A program made the position numbers and the translations under genes. Of a DNA stretch of 49,221 nt, positions 26,742 through 37,400 are shown in pieces (position 1 is the first letter of the stretch; every line of letters begins with the position of its first letter). Origin of the DNA: Candidatus Aerophobota bacterium (GTDB lineage Bacteria; Aerophobota; Aerophobia; Aerophobales; JAGGXI01). Location of the stretch: the NCBI GenBank assembly GCA_021163155.1, contig JAGGXI010000072.1:1-49221 (forward strand). The letters run 5' to 3'. A model generated the notes under the pieces. The model had not been told where the DNA came from, did no database searches, and worked only from the letters and a program-made list of their open reading frames with translations.

Positions 26742-26954
26742 CTATTTAGCTTTAGCTACTTTTCCTTTCTCTCGAAGTAGAGTATTTACTCTCGCTGCTG
26801 CCTTTTTTACATCTTTAACTTTTGAGAAATTTGTCATCCTACCTTGAGCTATCTGTATTCTAATGTTTAACCATTCTTTTTTCAAATCTCCAAGATATTG
26901 ACGAAGATCCACTTCATTTAAATCCCTTAGCTCATCTATTCTCATAATATTCAT
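26742..26954 (-). CDS. rpmC: Large ribosomal subunit protein uL29
   Basis: 70 residues forming two helices: [20 protein letters not shown] and the [20 protein letters not shown] segment. uL29 sits at the tunnel exit and with uL23 receives trigger factor and SRP. It overlaps rplP by four bases. The first ATG has GAGAG eight bases upstream, so I keep it over the ATG at codon 4. Confidence 0.95.
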   Translation of the reverse strand: MNIMRIDELRDLNEVDLRQYLGDLKKEWLNIRIQIAQGRMTNFSKVKDVKKAAARVNTLLREKGKVAKAK

Positions 26955-27376
26955 AACAGTATGCTCTCTTTTAAAGAAATAACTTTTGTTTTAAGGGGAA
27001 GTTTACAGGAAGCTAAACGAAAAGCTTCTTTAGCTTTTTTCTCTACCACTCCCTCTAATTCAAAAAGAACCCTTCCCGGTTTAACTGGAGCTACCCAGTA
27101 TTCCGGCTCTCCTTTTCCTTTACCCATACGTGTTTCCAAAGGTTTCTTCGTAATTACCTTATCCGGAAAAATTCTAATCCATACTCGTCCCTCTTTTCCT
27201 ATAGAACGAACCATTGTAATTCTTGTTGATTCTATTTGACGTGCAGTTATCCAACTGCATTCCTCAGCCATTAAACCATACTCTCCAAAATTTAGTCTTG
27301 TTCCTTTCGAAGCTTTTCCCTTCATTCTTCCTTTTTGAGTTTTTCTATATTTTGTTCTTTTTGGCTGCAATCTCAT
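26951..27376 (-). CDS. rplP: Large ribosomal subunit protein uL16
   Basis: 141 residues, with [20 protein letters not shown] at the start, a [19 protein letters not shown] segment and the [20 protein letters not shown] motif that reaches towards the A-site tRNA elbow. It lies between rpsC and rpmC as usual. Confidence 0.97.
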   Translation of the reverse strand: MRLQPKRTKYRKTQKGRMKGKASKGTRLNFGEYGLMAEECSWITARQIESTRITMVRSIGKEGRVWIRIFPDKVITKKPLETRMGKGKGEPEYWVAPVKPGRVLFELEGVVEKKAKEAFRLASCKLPLKTKVISLKESILL

Positions 27377-27391
27377 CTATAAATTCTCCTT

Positions 27392-28030
27392 TTAAACTGG
27401 GGAAAATATCTCCCCTTTGCATATCCACACTTTTACCCCAATACATCCATAAGTAGTATGAGCAGTAGCTGTTCCATAATCAATGTCTGCCCTTATAGTA
27501 TGCAGAGGAACTCTTCCTTCCTTCATCCATTCTTTTCGAGCTATCTCTGCTCCATTAATCCTTCCCTGGCAGGAAATTTTAGCTCCTTCAGCGCCTGATT
27601 CCATTATTCGTGAAATAGCCTGTCTCATTACTTTCTTTGCTCCCATCTTTTTTTTCAATTGAGAAACAATTTTTTTAGCTACTAGTCGAGAGTCTACTTC
27701 TGGCCGTTTTACTTCTTGGACATTTAATAAAATTTTGTTGTTTTCCCCCGTTAATTTTTCTACTTTCTGTTTAGTTTTTTCAATAGCTTCACCTTTTTTC
27801 CCAATAATAATACCGGGACGAGCAACAAAAATATTTATTCGTATCTTACTCGCTGCTCTTTCTATTAAAATCCTTGAAACATTGGCTTTTTTGAACCTCT
27901 CTTCGAGAAAACGGCGTATCAATAAGTCTTCATGAAGATAACATGCATATTTTTTTTCTTCATACCATTCACTTTTCCATTTTCTAGTTATTCCTAATCT
28001 AAAGCCTTCCGGATTAACTTTTTGCCCCAC
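27392..28030 (-). CDS. rpsC: Small ribosomal subunit protein uS3
   Basis: 212 residues from the GTG at 28030, which gives the family opening (M)GQKVNPEGFRLGITRKW. An ATG eight codons upstream would add a lysine/glycine-rich stretch not seen in S3 and would overlap rplV. The KH domain includes NIFVARPGIIIGKKGEAIEK, and GRINGAEIARKEWMKEGRVP lies in the C-terminal domain. uS3 lines the mRNA entry tunnel and has helicase-like basic residues. Confidence 0.95.
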   Translation of the reverse strand: MGQKVNPEGFRLGITRKWKSEWYEEKKYACYLHEDLLIRRFLEERFKKANVSRILIERAASKIRINIFVARPGIIIGKKGEAIEKTKQKVEKLTGENNKILLNVQEVKRPEVDSRLVAKKIVSQLKKKMGAKKVMRQAISRIMESGAEGAKISCQGRINGAEIARKEWMKEGRVPLHTIRADIDYGTATAHTTYGCIGVKVWICKGEIFSPV

Positions 28031-28034
28031 TGCC

Positions 28035-28373
28035 TTATTTCCCCCTTTCTTCAAGGATTACTGTAATATGTGAAGTTCTTCGACGCATTAAATCAGCTCT
28101 TCCTCTTGCCCTGGGTCTTGTTCTTTTAAGAGTAGGGCCTTTATCTACTAAAGCCTTCTTTATATAAAGATTATCAGGAGTTAACCCAAAGTTATTTTTA
28201 GCATTAGATAAAGCTGATTCCAGAACCTTCTCTACCACTCGAGTATGTTTCTTAGTTACAAAACTTAAGATATTCCTTGCTTTTTCTATCTGTTTTCCTT
28301 GAATAAGTTCAGTGATTTTCTTTATTTTAAAAGGAGAAACTCTTACATACTTTGCTGTAGCTTTCACTTCCAT
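28035..28373 (-). CDS. rplV: Large ribosomal subunit protein uL22
   Basis: 112 residues from the ATG at 28373, chosen for the GAAAGGG site seven bases upstream and the standard opening MEVKATAKYVRVSPFKIKK. A GTG six codons earlier is less likely. The extended hairpin that lines the exit tunnel includes VDKGPTLKRTRPRARGRADL. It is followed closely by rpsC. Confidence 0.95.
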   Translation of the reverse strand: MEVKATAKYVRVSPFKIKKITELIQGKQIEKARNILSFVTKKHTRVVEKVLESALSNAKNNFGLTPDNLYIKKALVDKGPTLKRTRPRARGRADLMRRRTSHITVILEERGK

Positions 28374-28413
28374 TAATAAACCCTTTCTCACTTCTTACGT
28401 CTTACTTCTCACT

Positions 28414-28698
28414 TTATTTCGGTGAAACAGTCCTCTTTGTATGCGCTCCATGACGAGTAAACTTGCGAGTAGGAGCAAATTCACCCAATTTATGTCCCAC
28501 CATATCCTCTGTGATATAAACATGGATAAATTCCCTGCCATTATGAACAGCAAAGGTATATCCTACAAATTCGGGAATAATTATAGATCTACGGGACCAT
28601 GTCTTAATGGGCAACCTTTTCCCCTCTTTTCTCACTTTCTCTGTCTTTTTTAACAAACATTCCTGCACATACGGACCTTTTTTAAGCGAACGGCCCAT
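28414..28698 (-). CDS. rpsS: Small ribosomal subunit protein uS19
   Basis: 94 residues, with [18 protein letters not shown] at the start, [19 protein letters not shown] in the middle and [20 protein letters not shown] at the end. uS19 sits in the 30S head next to uS13. It lies between rplB and rplV. Confidence 0.97.
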   Translation of the reverse strand: MGRSLKKGPYVQECLLKKTEKVRKEGKRLPIKTWSRRSIIIPEFVGYTFAVHNGREFIHVYITEDMVGHKLGEFAPTRKFTRHGAHTKRTVSPK

Positions 28699-28724
28699 TT
28701 AACTTCCTCTCTTCTTTCTAAAAA

Positions 28725-29567
28725 TCATCTTTTTCTCTTTTTCTTTTTTCTTCCTTGAATAATTAATTTATCAGAGGGTTCACCCTTTTTTCTTGTTATT
28801 TTACCTTTAGTAGGAACTCCCCATGGGGTTACTGGATGCCTTCCTGGACCACTACGTCCCTCTCCTCCTCCATGAGGATGATCTATAGGATTCATAGCTG
28901 ACCCTCTGACTTTTGGACGTCTGCCCAGCCACCTTGACTTCCCAGCTTTACCTATTGTCACATTCTCATAGTCTACATTACTCACTCTACCCAAAGTAGC
29001 TTTACATTCTAAAGAAATTAAACGAACTTCTCCAGAAGGAAGCTTAATTTGCGCATATTTTCCTTCATTTGCTAAAATTTGTGCAAACGTCCCTGCAGAA
29101 CGAACTAACTGTCCTCCTCCACCCTTATTTAATTCAATATTATAAATAAAACTCCCCTCAGGAATCCTTCGCAAAGGAAGAGCATTACCAACCTTCAAAG
29201 GGACATTTTCACCTGAAATTACCTCATCACCTTTTCTTAAATCCGTTGGAGCAATTATATATCTTTTTTCTCCATCCCTATAATGAAGAAGAGCAATTCT
29301 TGCTGACCTATTAGGATCATATTCAATAGAAGCAACATCAGCAGGAATCTCTTCTTTATCCCTTTTAAAATCGATTAAGCGATATTTTCTTTTTGCTCCC
29401 CCGCCTTTATGCCGAACAGTAATTTTACCCTGATTATTCCTACCGCTATTTTTCTTTAACCCGACAACAAGTCTTTTTTCGCTTTTCTTACGGGTAATCT
29501 CAGAAAACTGAGAAACGCTACCCCATCTTCTTCCAGGAGAAGTAGGTTTATATTCCTTTATGCCCAT
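28725..29567 (-). CDS. rplB: Large ribosomal subunit protein uL2
   Basis: 280 residues. uL2 supports the peptidyl transferase centre. Visible marks are [20 protein letters not shown], the middle [20 protein letters not shown], and the C-terminal [20 protein letters not shown], which contains the conserved histidine (HPHGGGEG). The spacing to rplW is one base. Confidence 0.98.
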   Translation of the reverse strand: MGIKEYKPTSPGRRWGSVSQFSEITRKKSEKRLVVGLKKNSGRNNQGKITVRHKGGGAKRKYRLIDFKRDKEEIPADVASIEYDPNRSARIALLHYRDGEKRYIIAPTDLRKGDEVISGENVPLKVGNALPLRRIPEGSFIYNIELNKGGGGQLVRSAGTFAQILANEGKYAQIKLPSGEVRLISLECKATLGRVSNVDYENVTIGKAGKSRWLGRRPKVRGSAMNPIDHPHGGGEGRSGPGRHPVTPWGVPTKGKITRKKGEPSDKLIIQGRKKKKRKR

Positions 29568-29568
29568 T

Positions 29569-29859
29569 CTATACTCCTAATTCATCAATACTCTCTCCCT
29601 GCTTTAATTTAACTATAGCTTTTTTCCAAGAAGGAGTTTTTCCTGTAATTCGCCCTCGCCATCGGCGATTCTTTCCTCTAACATGCATAGTTCTTACATT
29701 ATCGACTCTTACCCCAAATGCTTCCTCCACCGCCTTTCTTATCTCTACCTTATTTGAGGTTGGAGAAACTTTAAACACATACTTATTCTCCTTTAAAAGT
29801 CGGGTACTTTTTTCTGAAATTAGAGGTTGTAGAATAATATCCTGGGGAGCTCTACTCAT
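29569..29859 (-). CDS. rplW: Large ribosomal subunit protein uL23
   Basis: 96 residues, with [20 protein letters not shown] and the [20 protein letters not shown] segment. uL23 is the docking point for trigger factor and SRP at the tunnel exit. It overlaps rplD by eight bases. Confidence 0.97.
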   Translation of the reverse strand: MSRAPQDIILQPLISEKSTRLLKENKYVFKVSPTSNKVEIRKAVEEAFGVRVDNVRTMHVRGKNRRWRGRITGKTPSWKKAIVKLKQGESIDELGV

Positions 29860-30481
29860 TTTTTTTCAACCTTTCTATAATATCAATTAAAGCTTCTTTA
29901 GTCAAGCATAAATTACGATGAGAGAAAATATCATATCCACAAACTGTAGAAACATAACAGATACATAATTGTTTCAAATTAGAAGATGACCTTATCGCTC
30001 TTTCGTCCTTTTGATCTAAAACAAGCAGAGTCTTCCCTTTCAAAGAAAACTTCTGAAGAAAACTTACCATTTCTTTTGTTTTGGCAGTCTTTAAAGATAT
30101 TTTATCTAAAATAAGAAGATTACCCTCCTTAAATTTTTTTACTAAACTGTATCTTAAAGCTGCACGTTTAACCTTCTTCGAGAGATGAGATTTAAACTTC
30201 CTCGGTTTTGGCCCAAAAATAATCCCTCCTCCAACCCAAAGAGGAGAACGAATAGTGCCTGCTCTTGCTCTTCCCGTCCCTTTCTGCACCCAAGGCTTTC
30301 TACCTCCTCCTTTGACTTCACTTCTTCCTTTTGTAGAAACTGTCCCTTGACGGTGATTATCTAAATAAGCTAATAATGCTTCTCTTAACAAAGTATCCTT
30401 TATCTCTTTGTTAAATATATCTTCAATTAAATCGATTTTCCCACTCTCTTTGCCTTCCATGTCATAAACTTTTAATTCCAT
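29852..30481 (-). CDS. rplD: Large ribosomal subunit protein uL4
   Basis: 209 residues. The tunnel-lining loop GGGRKPWVQKGTGRARAGTI and the following SPLWVGGGIIFGPKPRKFK are intact. In E. coli uL4 represses the S10 operon through its leader; I see no matching leader here because rpsJ follows fusA directly. The gene begins two bases after rplC ends. Confidence 0.97.
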   Translation of the reverse strand: MELKVYDMEGKESGKIDLIEDIFNKEIKDTLLREALLAYLDNHRQGTVSTKGRSEVKGGGRKPWVQKGTGRARAGTIRSPLWVGGGIIFGPKPRKFKSHLSKKVKRAALRYSLVKKFKEGNLLILDKISLKTAKTKEMVSFLQKFSLKGKTLLVLDQKDERAIRSSSNLKQLCICYVSTVCGYDIFSHRNLCLTKEALIDIIERLKKNE

Positions 30482-30483
30482 CT

Positions 30484-31128
30484 CTAACCTTTTTCTACTA
30501 AAGTATTTTTAACTTTTTTTATAGTCAATAACCCACCGTTTTTCCCTGGTAGAGCCCCTTTAATTAAAAGAAAATCCCTTTTCTCATCGACTTTCACCAC
30601 CATTAAATTACGAACGGTCACCTTCCCCCCTCCCATTCTTCCAGGCATTTTTTTGCCCTTAAATACTCGAGAAGGATCGGAAGATGCTCCTATGGAACCC
30701 GGTCGACGATGCCACTGTTTAGCCCCGTGAGAAGCAGGCCCTCCTTTGAAATTATGCCTCTTCATTACTCCCGCAAACCCTTTCCCTTTCGAGATGCCAC
30801 TAACATCCACTAAATCACCCTCTTTAAAAATGTTAACTTTAATCTCATCCCCTACTTCTACCTGATCAATGTCATCTGTTCTTACTTCTTTTAGATATCT
30901 TTGCGGAATAACTCCTCCCTTCTTGAAATGTCCCAATAAAGGCTTTGTAATTCGACTTTTTTTTATTTCCCCAAATCCAAGCTGAATAGCATTATAACCA
31001 TCTTTTTTTTCTGTCTTTTTTTGAATTACTTTGCAAGGTCCTGCTGCCACTACTGCTATAGGAACAAGTGCATCTTTATCAAAAAGTTGAGTCATTCCCA
31101 CTTTTTTACCCAAAATTACTTCCATCAT
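30484..31128 (-). CDS. rplC: Large ribosomal subunit protein uL3
   Basis: 214 residues, starting [20 protein letters not shown]. The long loop towards the peptidyl transferase centre contains [20 protein letters not shown] and [21 protein letters not shown]. The first ATG overlaps the rpsJ stop by four bases, and the second ATG is also possible. Confidence 0.97.
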   Translation of the reverse strand: MMEVILGKKVGMTQLFDKDALVPIAVVAAGPCKVIQKKTEKKDGYNAIQLGFGEIKKSRITKPLLGHFKKGGVIPQRYLKEVRTDDIDQVEVGDEIKVNIFKEGDLVDVSGISKGKGFAGVMKRHNFKGGPASHGAKQWHRRPGSIGASSDPSRVFKGKKMPGRMGGGKVTVRNLMVVKVDEKRDFLLIKGALPGKNGGLLTIKKVKNTLVEKG

Positions 31129-31433
31129 AGCTTAACCTCTACATTAACCCCAGTGGGGAGAGTTATTGCCATCAAGGCATCTACTGTTTTAGGGTTAGAT
31201 TCAAGAATATCTATCAATCTTTTATGAATTCTCATCTCAAACTGCTCCCGAGAATCTTTATGAGTATGAGGAGAACGAAGCACAGTAAATCTACTAATCC
31301 TCGTGGGTAAAGGAATAGGCCCACAAATTTTTGCTCCTGTATTCTCTATCGTCTCCACAATCTTTTTTACAGATTGATCCAATATTCTATAGTCATAAGC
31401 TTTTAATTTAATTCTAATTTTCTGCTTAGGCAT
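31125..31433 (-). CDS. rpsJ: Small ribosomal subunit protein uS10
   Basis: 102 residues from the ATG at 31433, which has GGGAG eight bases upstream (within the end of fusA) and yields the usual [23 protein letters not shown] three codons earlier is possible. uS10 is also NusE, the transcription antitermination partner of NusB. The gene begins within six bases of the fusA stop, so the tuf gene and the S10 leader often found here are both missing. Confidence 0.96.
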   Translation of the reverse strand: MPKQKIRIKLKAYDYRILDQSVKKIVETIENTGAKICGPIPLPTRISRFTVLRSPHTHKDSREQFEMRIHKRLIDILESNPKTVDALMAITLPTGVNVEVKL

Positions 31434-31438
31434 TTTTT

Positions 31439-33523
31439 TCACTCCCGTTCAATAATTTTATTAGTTATCTCTAAAGGCACCTCTTGATAATAAGCAAACT
31501 CCATATAGGAGATAGCTCTACCTTGAGTTAAAGAACGAAGTGTAGTTATATATCCAAATAACTCCGCTAAAGGAACATATGCACTTATGGAATGGACTTC
31601 TCTCTCTACTTTTATATCATAAATATGCCCCCTTCGACTAATAATATCCCCCATAATCTCCCCTATAAATTTATGGTTAACCTTTACTACCAGCCTCATT
31701 ACAGGTTCTAATAGATAAGGTTTTGCTTGTTGGAATGCCTTCTTTAAAGCAATAGAAGCAGCAACTTTAAAAGAAAACTCTGAGGAGTCTACAGGGTGGT
31801 ATGAACCATCAATAAGACTAACCTTAACATTTACCAGAGGATAACCTCCTAATAACCCATTTAGCATAGTTTCTCTGACTCCCTTTTCTATAGCGGGTAT
31901 AAATTCTTTTGGGACAACTCCTCCTTTAGTTTTATCCACAAATAGATTTTCTTTGCTGTTTTCTGGCATTGGTTCAACTTCAAGGGAAACATCTCCATAT
32001 TGACCCCTTCCTCCGCTCTGGCGAATATACTGACCCCGAGATTGAGCTTTCTCCCTTATTGTCTCTCTATAAGCTACCCTTGGTTCACCCGCATTTACTT
32101 CTAAATTAAATTCACGCTTTAACCTATCCAAAATAACTTCAAGATGAAGTTCACCCATTCCTGAAATTATGGTTTGCCCTGTCTCCTTGCTTTGATGGAT
32201 CTTAAAGGTAGGGTCTTCCTTGGTCAATTTATTTAAAGAAAAAGATAATTTATCCCTCTCTGATTCAGTTTTAGGTTCGATAGCCAAAGAAATCACAGGT
32301 GAAGCAAATTTTATCCTCTCAAAAATTATAGGATGTTTTTCATCACAAAGAGAATCCCCTGTCTCTATATCCTTTGGTCCTATTATTGCTCCTATCTCCC
32401 CGGCAAATATCTCCTCCTTTTCTTCTCTAAAATTAGCATGCATCTCTAAAATTCGGTTTACTCTTTCTTTTTTATTCTTTGTAGAGTTATATACAAAGGA
32501 ACCTGATTTAATCCTCCCTGAATAAATTCTTAAATATGTCAATCTACCAGCGTAAGGATCAAGGGCTACTTTAAAAGCCAAAGCAGAAAAAGGCTCTTGA
32601 ATGGAAGAGATTCTTCCTTCTTTTTCTCCATTAAGAGGATTCAATCCTTTTGTTGGAGAAACATCTAAAGGAGAAGGAAGATAGTCTACCACTGCATCTA
32701 ATAAGAGGCGTGTACCTTTATTTTTTAAAGCACTGCCACAAAAGATAGGAACTCCTTCTCCACGTATAACTAAATTTCTTATTCCTCTCTTAATTTCGTC
32801 TGTTTCCAGGTCTTCTTTATAGGAAAATTTTTCAAGATACTCATCGCTACTTTCAGCTATTTTTTCCACTAAATCATCTCGGAAAAGAGAGACCTTATCC
32901 TGCATTGAAGAAGGAATCTCTCTTTCAAAAATTTTAGAATTTAGATCTACCCCTTCCCAATAAAATGCTTTCATTTCCACTAAATCTACTATTCCCTCAA
33001 GCTCCCCTTCTTTTCCTATGGGTAATTGAAGAGGTAAAAAAGTAAGGGGGAATCTCTCTTTAATAGAAGCTACTACTCTATAAAAATCGGCTCCTATCCT
33101 ATCTAATTTATTGATAAATATCAAGCGTGGAATACGATAACGATCAGCCTGATGCCAAACCGTTTCTGATTGAGGTTCGACTCCCTCTACGCCAGAAAAA
33201 ATAACTACTGCTCCATCAAGGATTCTTAAAGTTCTTTCCACTTCTACTGTAAAATCTACATGTCCTGGAGTATCTATAATATTAATATAATGATTTTTCC
33301 AAAAACAGGTAGTAGCTGCAGAAGTTATGGTAATACCTCTCTCTTTTTCCTGTTCCATCCAATCCATAACTGCCGTTCCTTCGTGTACTTCACCTACTTT
33401 ATAAGTTTTTCCCGTATAGTATAAAATACGCTCAGTAGTTGTAGTCTTCCCTGCATCTATATGAGCTATTATACCAATATTTCTAATTTTATCTATATAT
33501 AAAGAATAATTCTGTTTGTCCAT
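31439..33523 (-). CDS. fusA: Elongation factor G
   Basis: 694 residues from the ATG at 33523; an in-frame GTG at 33532 would add MAK and is equally plausible. The GTPase motifs are [36 protein letters not shown] and [10 protein letters not shown]. Domains II to V follow, with the domain IV segment [24 protein letters not shown] moves tRNAs and mRNA after peptide transfer and splits ribosomes with RRF. It is placed between rpsG and rpsJ. Confidence 0.97.
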   Translation of the reverse strand: MDKQNYSLYIDKIRNIGIIAHIDAGKTTTTERILYYTGKTYKVGEVHEGTAVMDWMEQEKERGITITSAATTCFWKNHYINIIDTPGHVDFTVEVERTLRILDGAVVIFSGVEGVEPQSETVWHQADRYRIPRLIFINKLDRIGADFYRVVASIKERFPLTFLPLQLPIGKEGELEGIVDLVEMKAFYWEGVDLNSKIFEREIPSSMQDKVSLFRDDLVEKIAESSDEYLEKFSYKEDLETDEIKRGIRNLVIRGEGVPIFCGSALKNKGTRLLLDAVVDYLPSPLDVSPTKGLNPLNGEKEGRISSIQEPFSALAFKVALDPYAGRLTYLRIYSGRIKSGSFVYNSTKNKKERVNRILEMHANFREEKEEIFAGEIGAIIGPKDIETGDSLCDEKHPIIFERIKFASPVISLAIEPKTESERDKLSFSLNKLTKEDPTFKIHQSKETGQTIISGMGELHLEVILDRLKREFNLEVNAGEPRVAYRETIREKAQSRGQYIRQSGGRGQYGDVSLEVEPMPENSKENLFVDKTKGGVVPKEFIPAIEKGVRETMLNGLLGGYPLVNVKVSLIDGSYHPVDSSEFSFKVAASIALKKAFQQAKPYLLEPVMRLVVKVNHKFIGEIMGDIISRRGHIYDIKVEREVHSISAYVPLAELFGYITTLRSLTQGRAISYMEFAYYQEVPLEITNKIIERE

Positions 33524-33601
33524 TTTTTTTGCCACTAATAAATAAGATTCTCTAAAATGAGATTTATTATTCCCTTTTTTAATTTTAATTTGCAATTTCT
33601 A

Positions 33602-34072
33602 TTACCATTTATAATGAGCAAACGCTCGATTAGCTTCTGCCATCTTATGCGTATCTTCCTTCTTCTTTACTGCTAATCCTTTACCCTGAGAAGCTACTAT
33701 AATCTCTTCAGATAACTTTTCCTTCATAGCTTTGCCCTTCTTTTGTGAAGCAAAATAAATTATCCATTTTAAAGCTAAAGCGTCACGCCTTTCAGGCCTT
33801 ACTTCTGTAGGTACCTGATAAGTAGCTCCCCCTATCCGTCGAGAACGAACCTCAAGAACAGGTTTAACATTCTCTAAAGCTGTCAAAAAAATCTGGAGAG
33901 GATCTTTATTCAACCTCTTTTCTATAATATCAAAACATCCGTAACAGATTGACTCCGCTTTACTCTTATTTCCTCCCCTCATTATCTTATTAATGAGTTT
34001 ACTTACCACTTTATTATTATATAAAGGATCTGGAAGTACATCTCTTTTTTTTGATATTTTTCTTCTAGCCAT
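33602..34072 (-). CDS. rpsG: Small ribosomal subunit protein uS7
   Basis: 156 residues, with [20 protein letters not shown] near the start, the [20 protein letters not shown] loop, and [13 protein letters not shown] at the end. uS7 nucleates assembly of the 30S head and in E. coli represses the str operon. It lies nine bases after rpsL. Confidence 0.98.
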   Translation of the reverse strand: MARRKISKKRDVLPDPLYNNKVVSKLINKIMRGGNKSKAESICYGCFDIIEKRLNKDPLQIFLTALENVKPVLEVRSRRIGGATYQVPTEVRPERRDALALKWIIYFASQKKGKAMKEKLSEEIIVASQGKGLAVKKKEDTHKMAEANRAFAHYKW

Positions 34073-34081
34073 TCAAATTCC

Positions 34082-34450
34082 TCACTTTCTTTTCTCTCCA
34101 TATTTAGAACGTGCTTGTTTTCTACCCTCCACACCCATTGTATCTAAAGTCCCTCGAATAATGTGATATTTCACCCCAGGCAAATCTTTAACTCTCCCTC
34201 CTTCTACCAGTACAATTGAATGTTCTTGAAGATTATGTCCTTCTCCTGGAATATAAGCAGTCACTAACTTTCCATTGGATAGTCTTACTCTGGCTACTTT
34301 ACGTAGAGCAGAATTAGGTTTCTTAGGGGTAAGTGTTTTCACAGTAACACAAACTCCCTTTCTTTGAGGCGATCCCTGCAATGCTAAAGTCTTCCTCTTC
34401 TTAACAATAGTCTTACGTCCTTTTCTTACTAATTGATTTATAGTAGGCAT
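34082..34450 (-). CDS. rpsL: Small ribosomal subunit protein uS12
   Basis: 122 residues. Residues K43 and K88, whose changes give streptomycin resistance in E. coli, fall at the same numbers here ([11 protein letters not shown] and [13 protein letters not shown]) and are wild type. D89, the site of methylthiolation by RimO in other species, is present. The gene is 24 bases after rpoBC, with no L7Ae-like gene between. Confidence 0.98.
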   Translation of the reverse strand: MPTINQLVRKGRKTIVKKRKTLALQGSPQRKGVCVTVKTLTPKKPNSALRKVARVRLSNGKLVTAYIPGEGHNLQEHSIVLVEGGRVKDLPGVKYHIIRGTLDTMGVEGRKQARSKYGEKRK

Positions 34451-34474
34451 TAATTACTCCTTCTTATTGGCTGC

Positions 34475-37400
34475 TTAGTTTTCGTGTAAATCTGTATTTA
34501 AAAATCCTGTTCCTGCAGGAATTAGTTTACCAATAATCACATTCTCCTTTAATCCTTTTAATTGATCTATCTGCCCCCAAACAGCTGCCTCTACTAAAAC
34601 TTGTTTTGCTCTCTGAAAAGAAGCAGCGGATAAGAAACTCCTATTATCTTCTTGCACTGCTTTGGGTATTGATAAAAGAACAGGTTTTACTTTAGCTGGC
34701 TTACCGCCATTCTTTTTTATTTCCCTGTTAATCTCCTCAAACTCTACTTTATCTATCTGTTCTCCTGGCAGGTAATCTGTATCTCCTGGATCTTCTATTT
34801 CTACCCTTCTCATCATTTGCCTTATAATTACTTCAAAATGTTTGAGATTTATATCTACCCCCTGAGATAGATAAACTTCCTGAGTCTGGTTAACTAAATA
34901 CTCTTCTACCGCCCTAACTCCTTTTATATTTAAAAGAACCCGCGGATTTGTACTCCCCTCAATAATCTTTCTCCCCGCCTCTACTTTCTCTCCATCGGAG
35001 ACGAGTAGCTCTCCTCCTGCTTCGTAAACTATTTCTTCCCCTTTTTCTCCTTGTATCCTAACAAATGAACGTCCTTCTTTATTTTCTATTTTTACTATGC
35101 CTTCCCTTTCGCTTATAAGTGCCTCTTCTCCTTCCCTTTGTCTAATAGACTTTTCTTGGGAATAGTTATGCCTTCGAGGTTCAAACAACTCTGTTACTCG
35201 AGGTAAACCTTGGGGGATATCTCCCCCTTTTCGAAATATCCCTCCTGTATGGAAAGTACGTAAAGTGAGCTGAGTTCCTGGTTCTCCTATAGACTGAGCA
35301 GCTATAACCCCTACAGCTTCTCCTACATTAACTAATTTATGAGTAGATAAATCCCAGCCATAACACCTTTGACACAATCCCCATTTAGCCTGACAAGTCA
35401 AAGGAGAACGAACTTTCACCTTTTTTATCCCTACTTTCTCTATTCTTTCTGCCATCTCCTCTGTTATCTCTTTGTTGGAACCTATTATTACCTCTTTTGT
35501 AGAAGGATCTATTACTGGGGAAACGGTTACCCTACCCACTATTCTACTACTTAAAGATTTTATTAATTTCCCTTCTTCAATTAAAGGACTTATATATAAA
35601 CCATCTATAGTTCCGCAATCCTCTTCTGAAATAATAATATTTTGAGCTACAGCTACTAACTTACGGGTAAGATATCCTGCATAAGCTGTCTTGAGAGCAG
35701 TATCTACTAATCCTTTTCTACCTCCCGATGTGGAGAGAAAATACTCTGAAGTAGTAAGGCCATCTTTAAAACTCGACTTGATAGGTTCTTCAACAATCCT
35801 TCCTCTTAACCTTCCTCCCGAGAGAGGATAAAAATATTGTCTAATTAAAGCAGGAGAAATATTAAGTTGTCTTTTAAATGCTTCATCCCAAAGCTCATGT
35901 CGATAAGTCTCTCTTATGGATCTCCCCATTAAACCCTTCATTCCAACTATTTGACGTAATTGATCCTTACTTCCCCTTGCTCCAGATTTCCACATCAAAT
36001 AAAGAGGATTAAAAATATCCTTTGAAAGATATTGAGATACCTTTTCCCCTATTTGCTCAGTAGCTCTTACTCTTAGATCTATCACATCCATATATCTCTC
36101 TTCTTCGCTAATTTCCCCATCCTCTGCCCTTCTATTATATCCCTCCACTTCTTCCTCTATCGCTTGCAAAAATTTCTTCTTCTTTGGCATATTAGGGATA
36201 TCGCTAATAGAGAAAGTCAAACCTGACTTAGTAGCATATTCAAATCCTATTTTTTTTATTTTATCTAAAACTTTAATGGTAGTCATATTTCCATACTTTT
36301 TCCAAATTTCACTTACTATTTCTGTAAGAGCTTTTTTATCTACTAAACAATTCTTAAATTCCATCCCTTGGGGTAGAACTTGATTTAAAATTACCCTTCC
36401 TGGGGTAGTAGATATCCAACCTTTCCCTTGACGTAGTTTTATTTTCTGATGAAGAGCTAATTTCCCCAGCTCATAAACAAAAATCACTTCCTCTCTACTT
36501 GAAAAAACTCTCTCTTCCTCACCTGTATCCTTTTCTAAAGTTAAATAATAACAACCAACCGTTATATCTTGAGTAGGGGAGATTATAGGCTCTCCGTGAG
36601 AAGGAGAAATTATATTATTGATGGAAAACATCAAAGTTTTTGTCTCAAGTTGTGCTTCAAATGAGAGAGGGATATGTATAGCCATTTGATCTCCATCAAA
36701 ATCGGCATTAAAAGCTGTACACACTAAAGGATGAAGTTGAATAGCATTTCCTTCTATTAAAATAGGCTGGAAAGCTTGCATTCCTAAACGATGGAGGGTA
36801 GGAGCTCTGTTAAGGATTACAGGATGATCTTTAACTACTCTTTCTAATATTTCCCAAATGAAAGGCTCTGTTTTTTCTATAAAGTCATTAGCTCTCTTTA
36901 TAGTTTCTGCTTTACCTTCAAGTAAGATTTCTGCCAGGACAAAAGGCCTGAAAAGTTCTAGAGCCATTTTTTCGGGAACTCCGCATTGATGTAATTTTAA
37001 ATCCGGGCCCGGTATAATCACAGCCCTACCAGAATAATCAACTCTCTTACCCAATAGATTTTGCCTGAATCTACCTTGCTTTCCTTTCATTATCTCGCTT
37101 AAAGATTTAAGAGGTCTATGAGCAGCGCCTAATATAGGTTGAGGGATCTTTTCGTTTTCAATAAGAGCATCTACTGATTGCTGAAGCATCTTTTTTTCAT
37201 TTTGAATAATTATCTGAGGAGCTCCTATATCTAGCAAATATCTAAGGCGATTATTTCGATTAATAATACGTCGATATAAATCATTTAAATCTGAATTAGC
37301 AAAAACCCCGTTTTCTAACTGGACCATAGGTCGAAAGTCAGGAGGTATAACAGGAATAATCTTTAAAATTACCCACTCCGGCTTATTGCCTGAATAAACA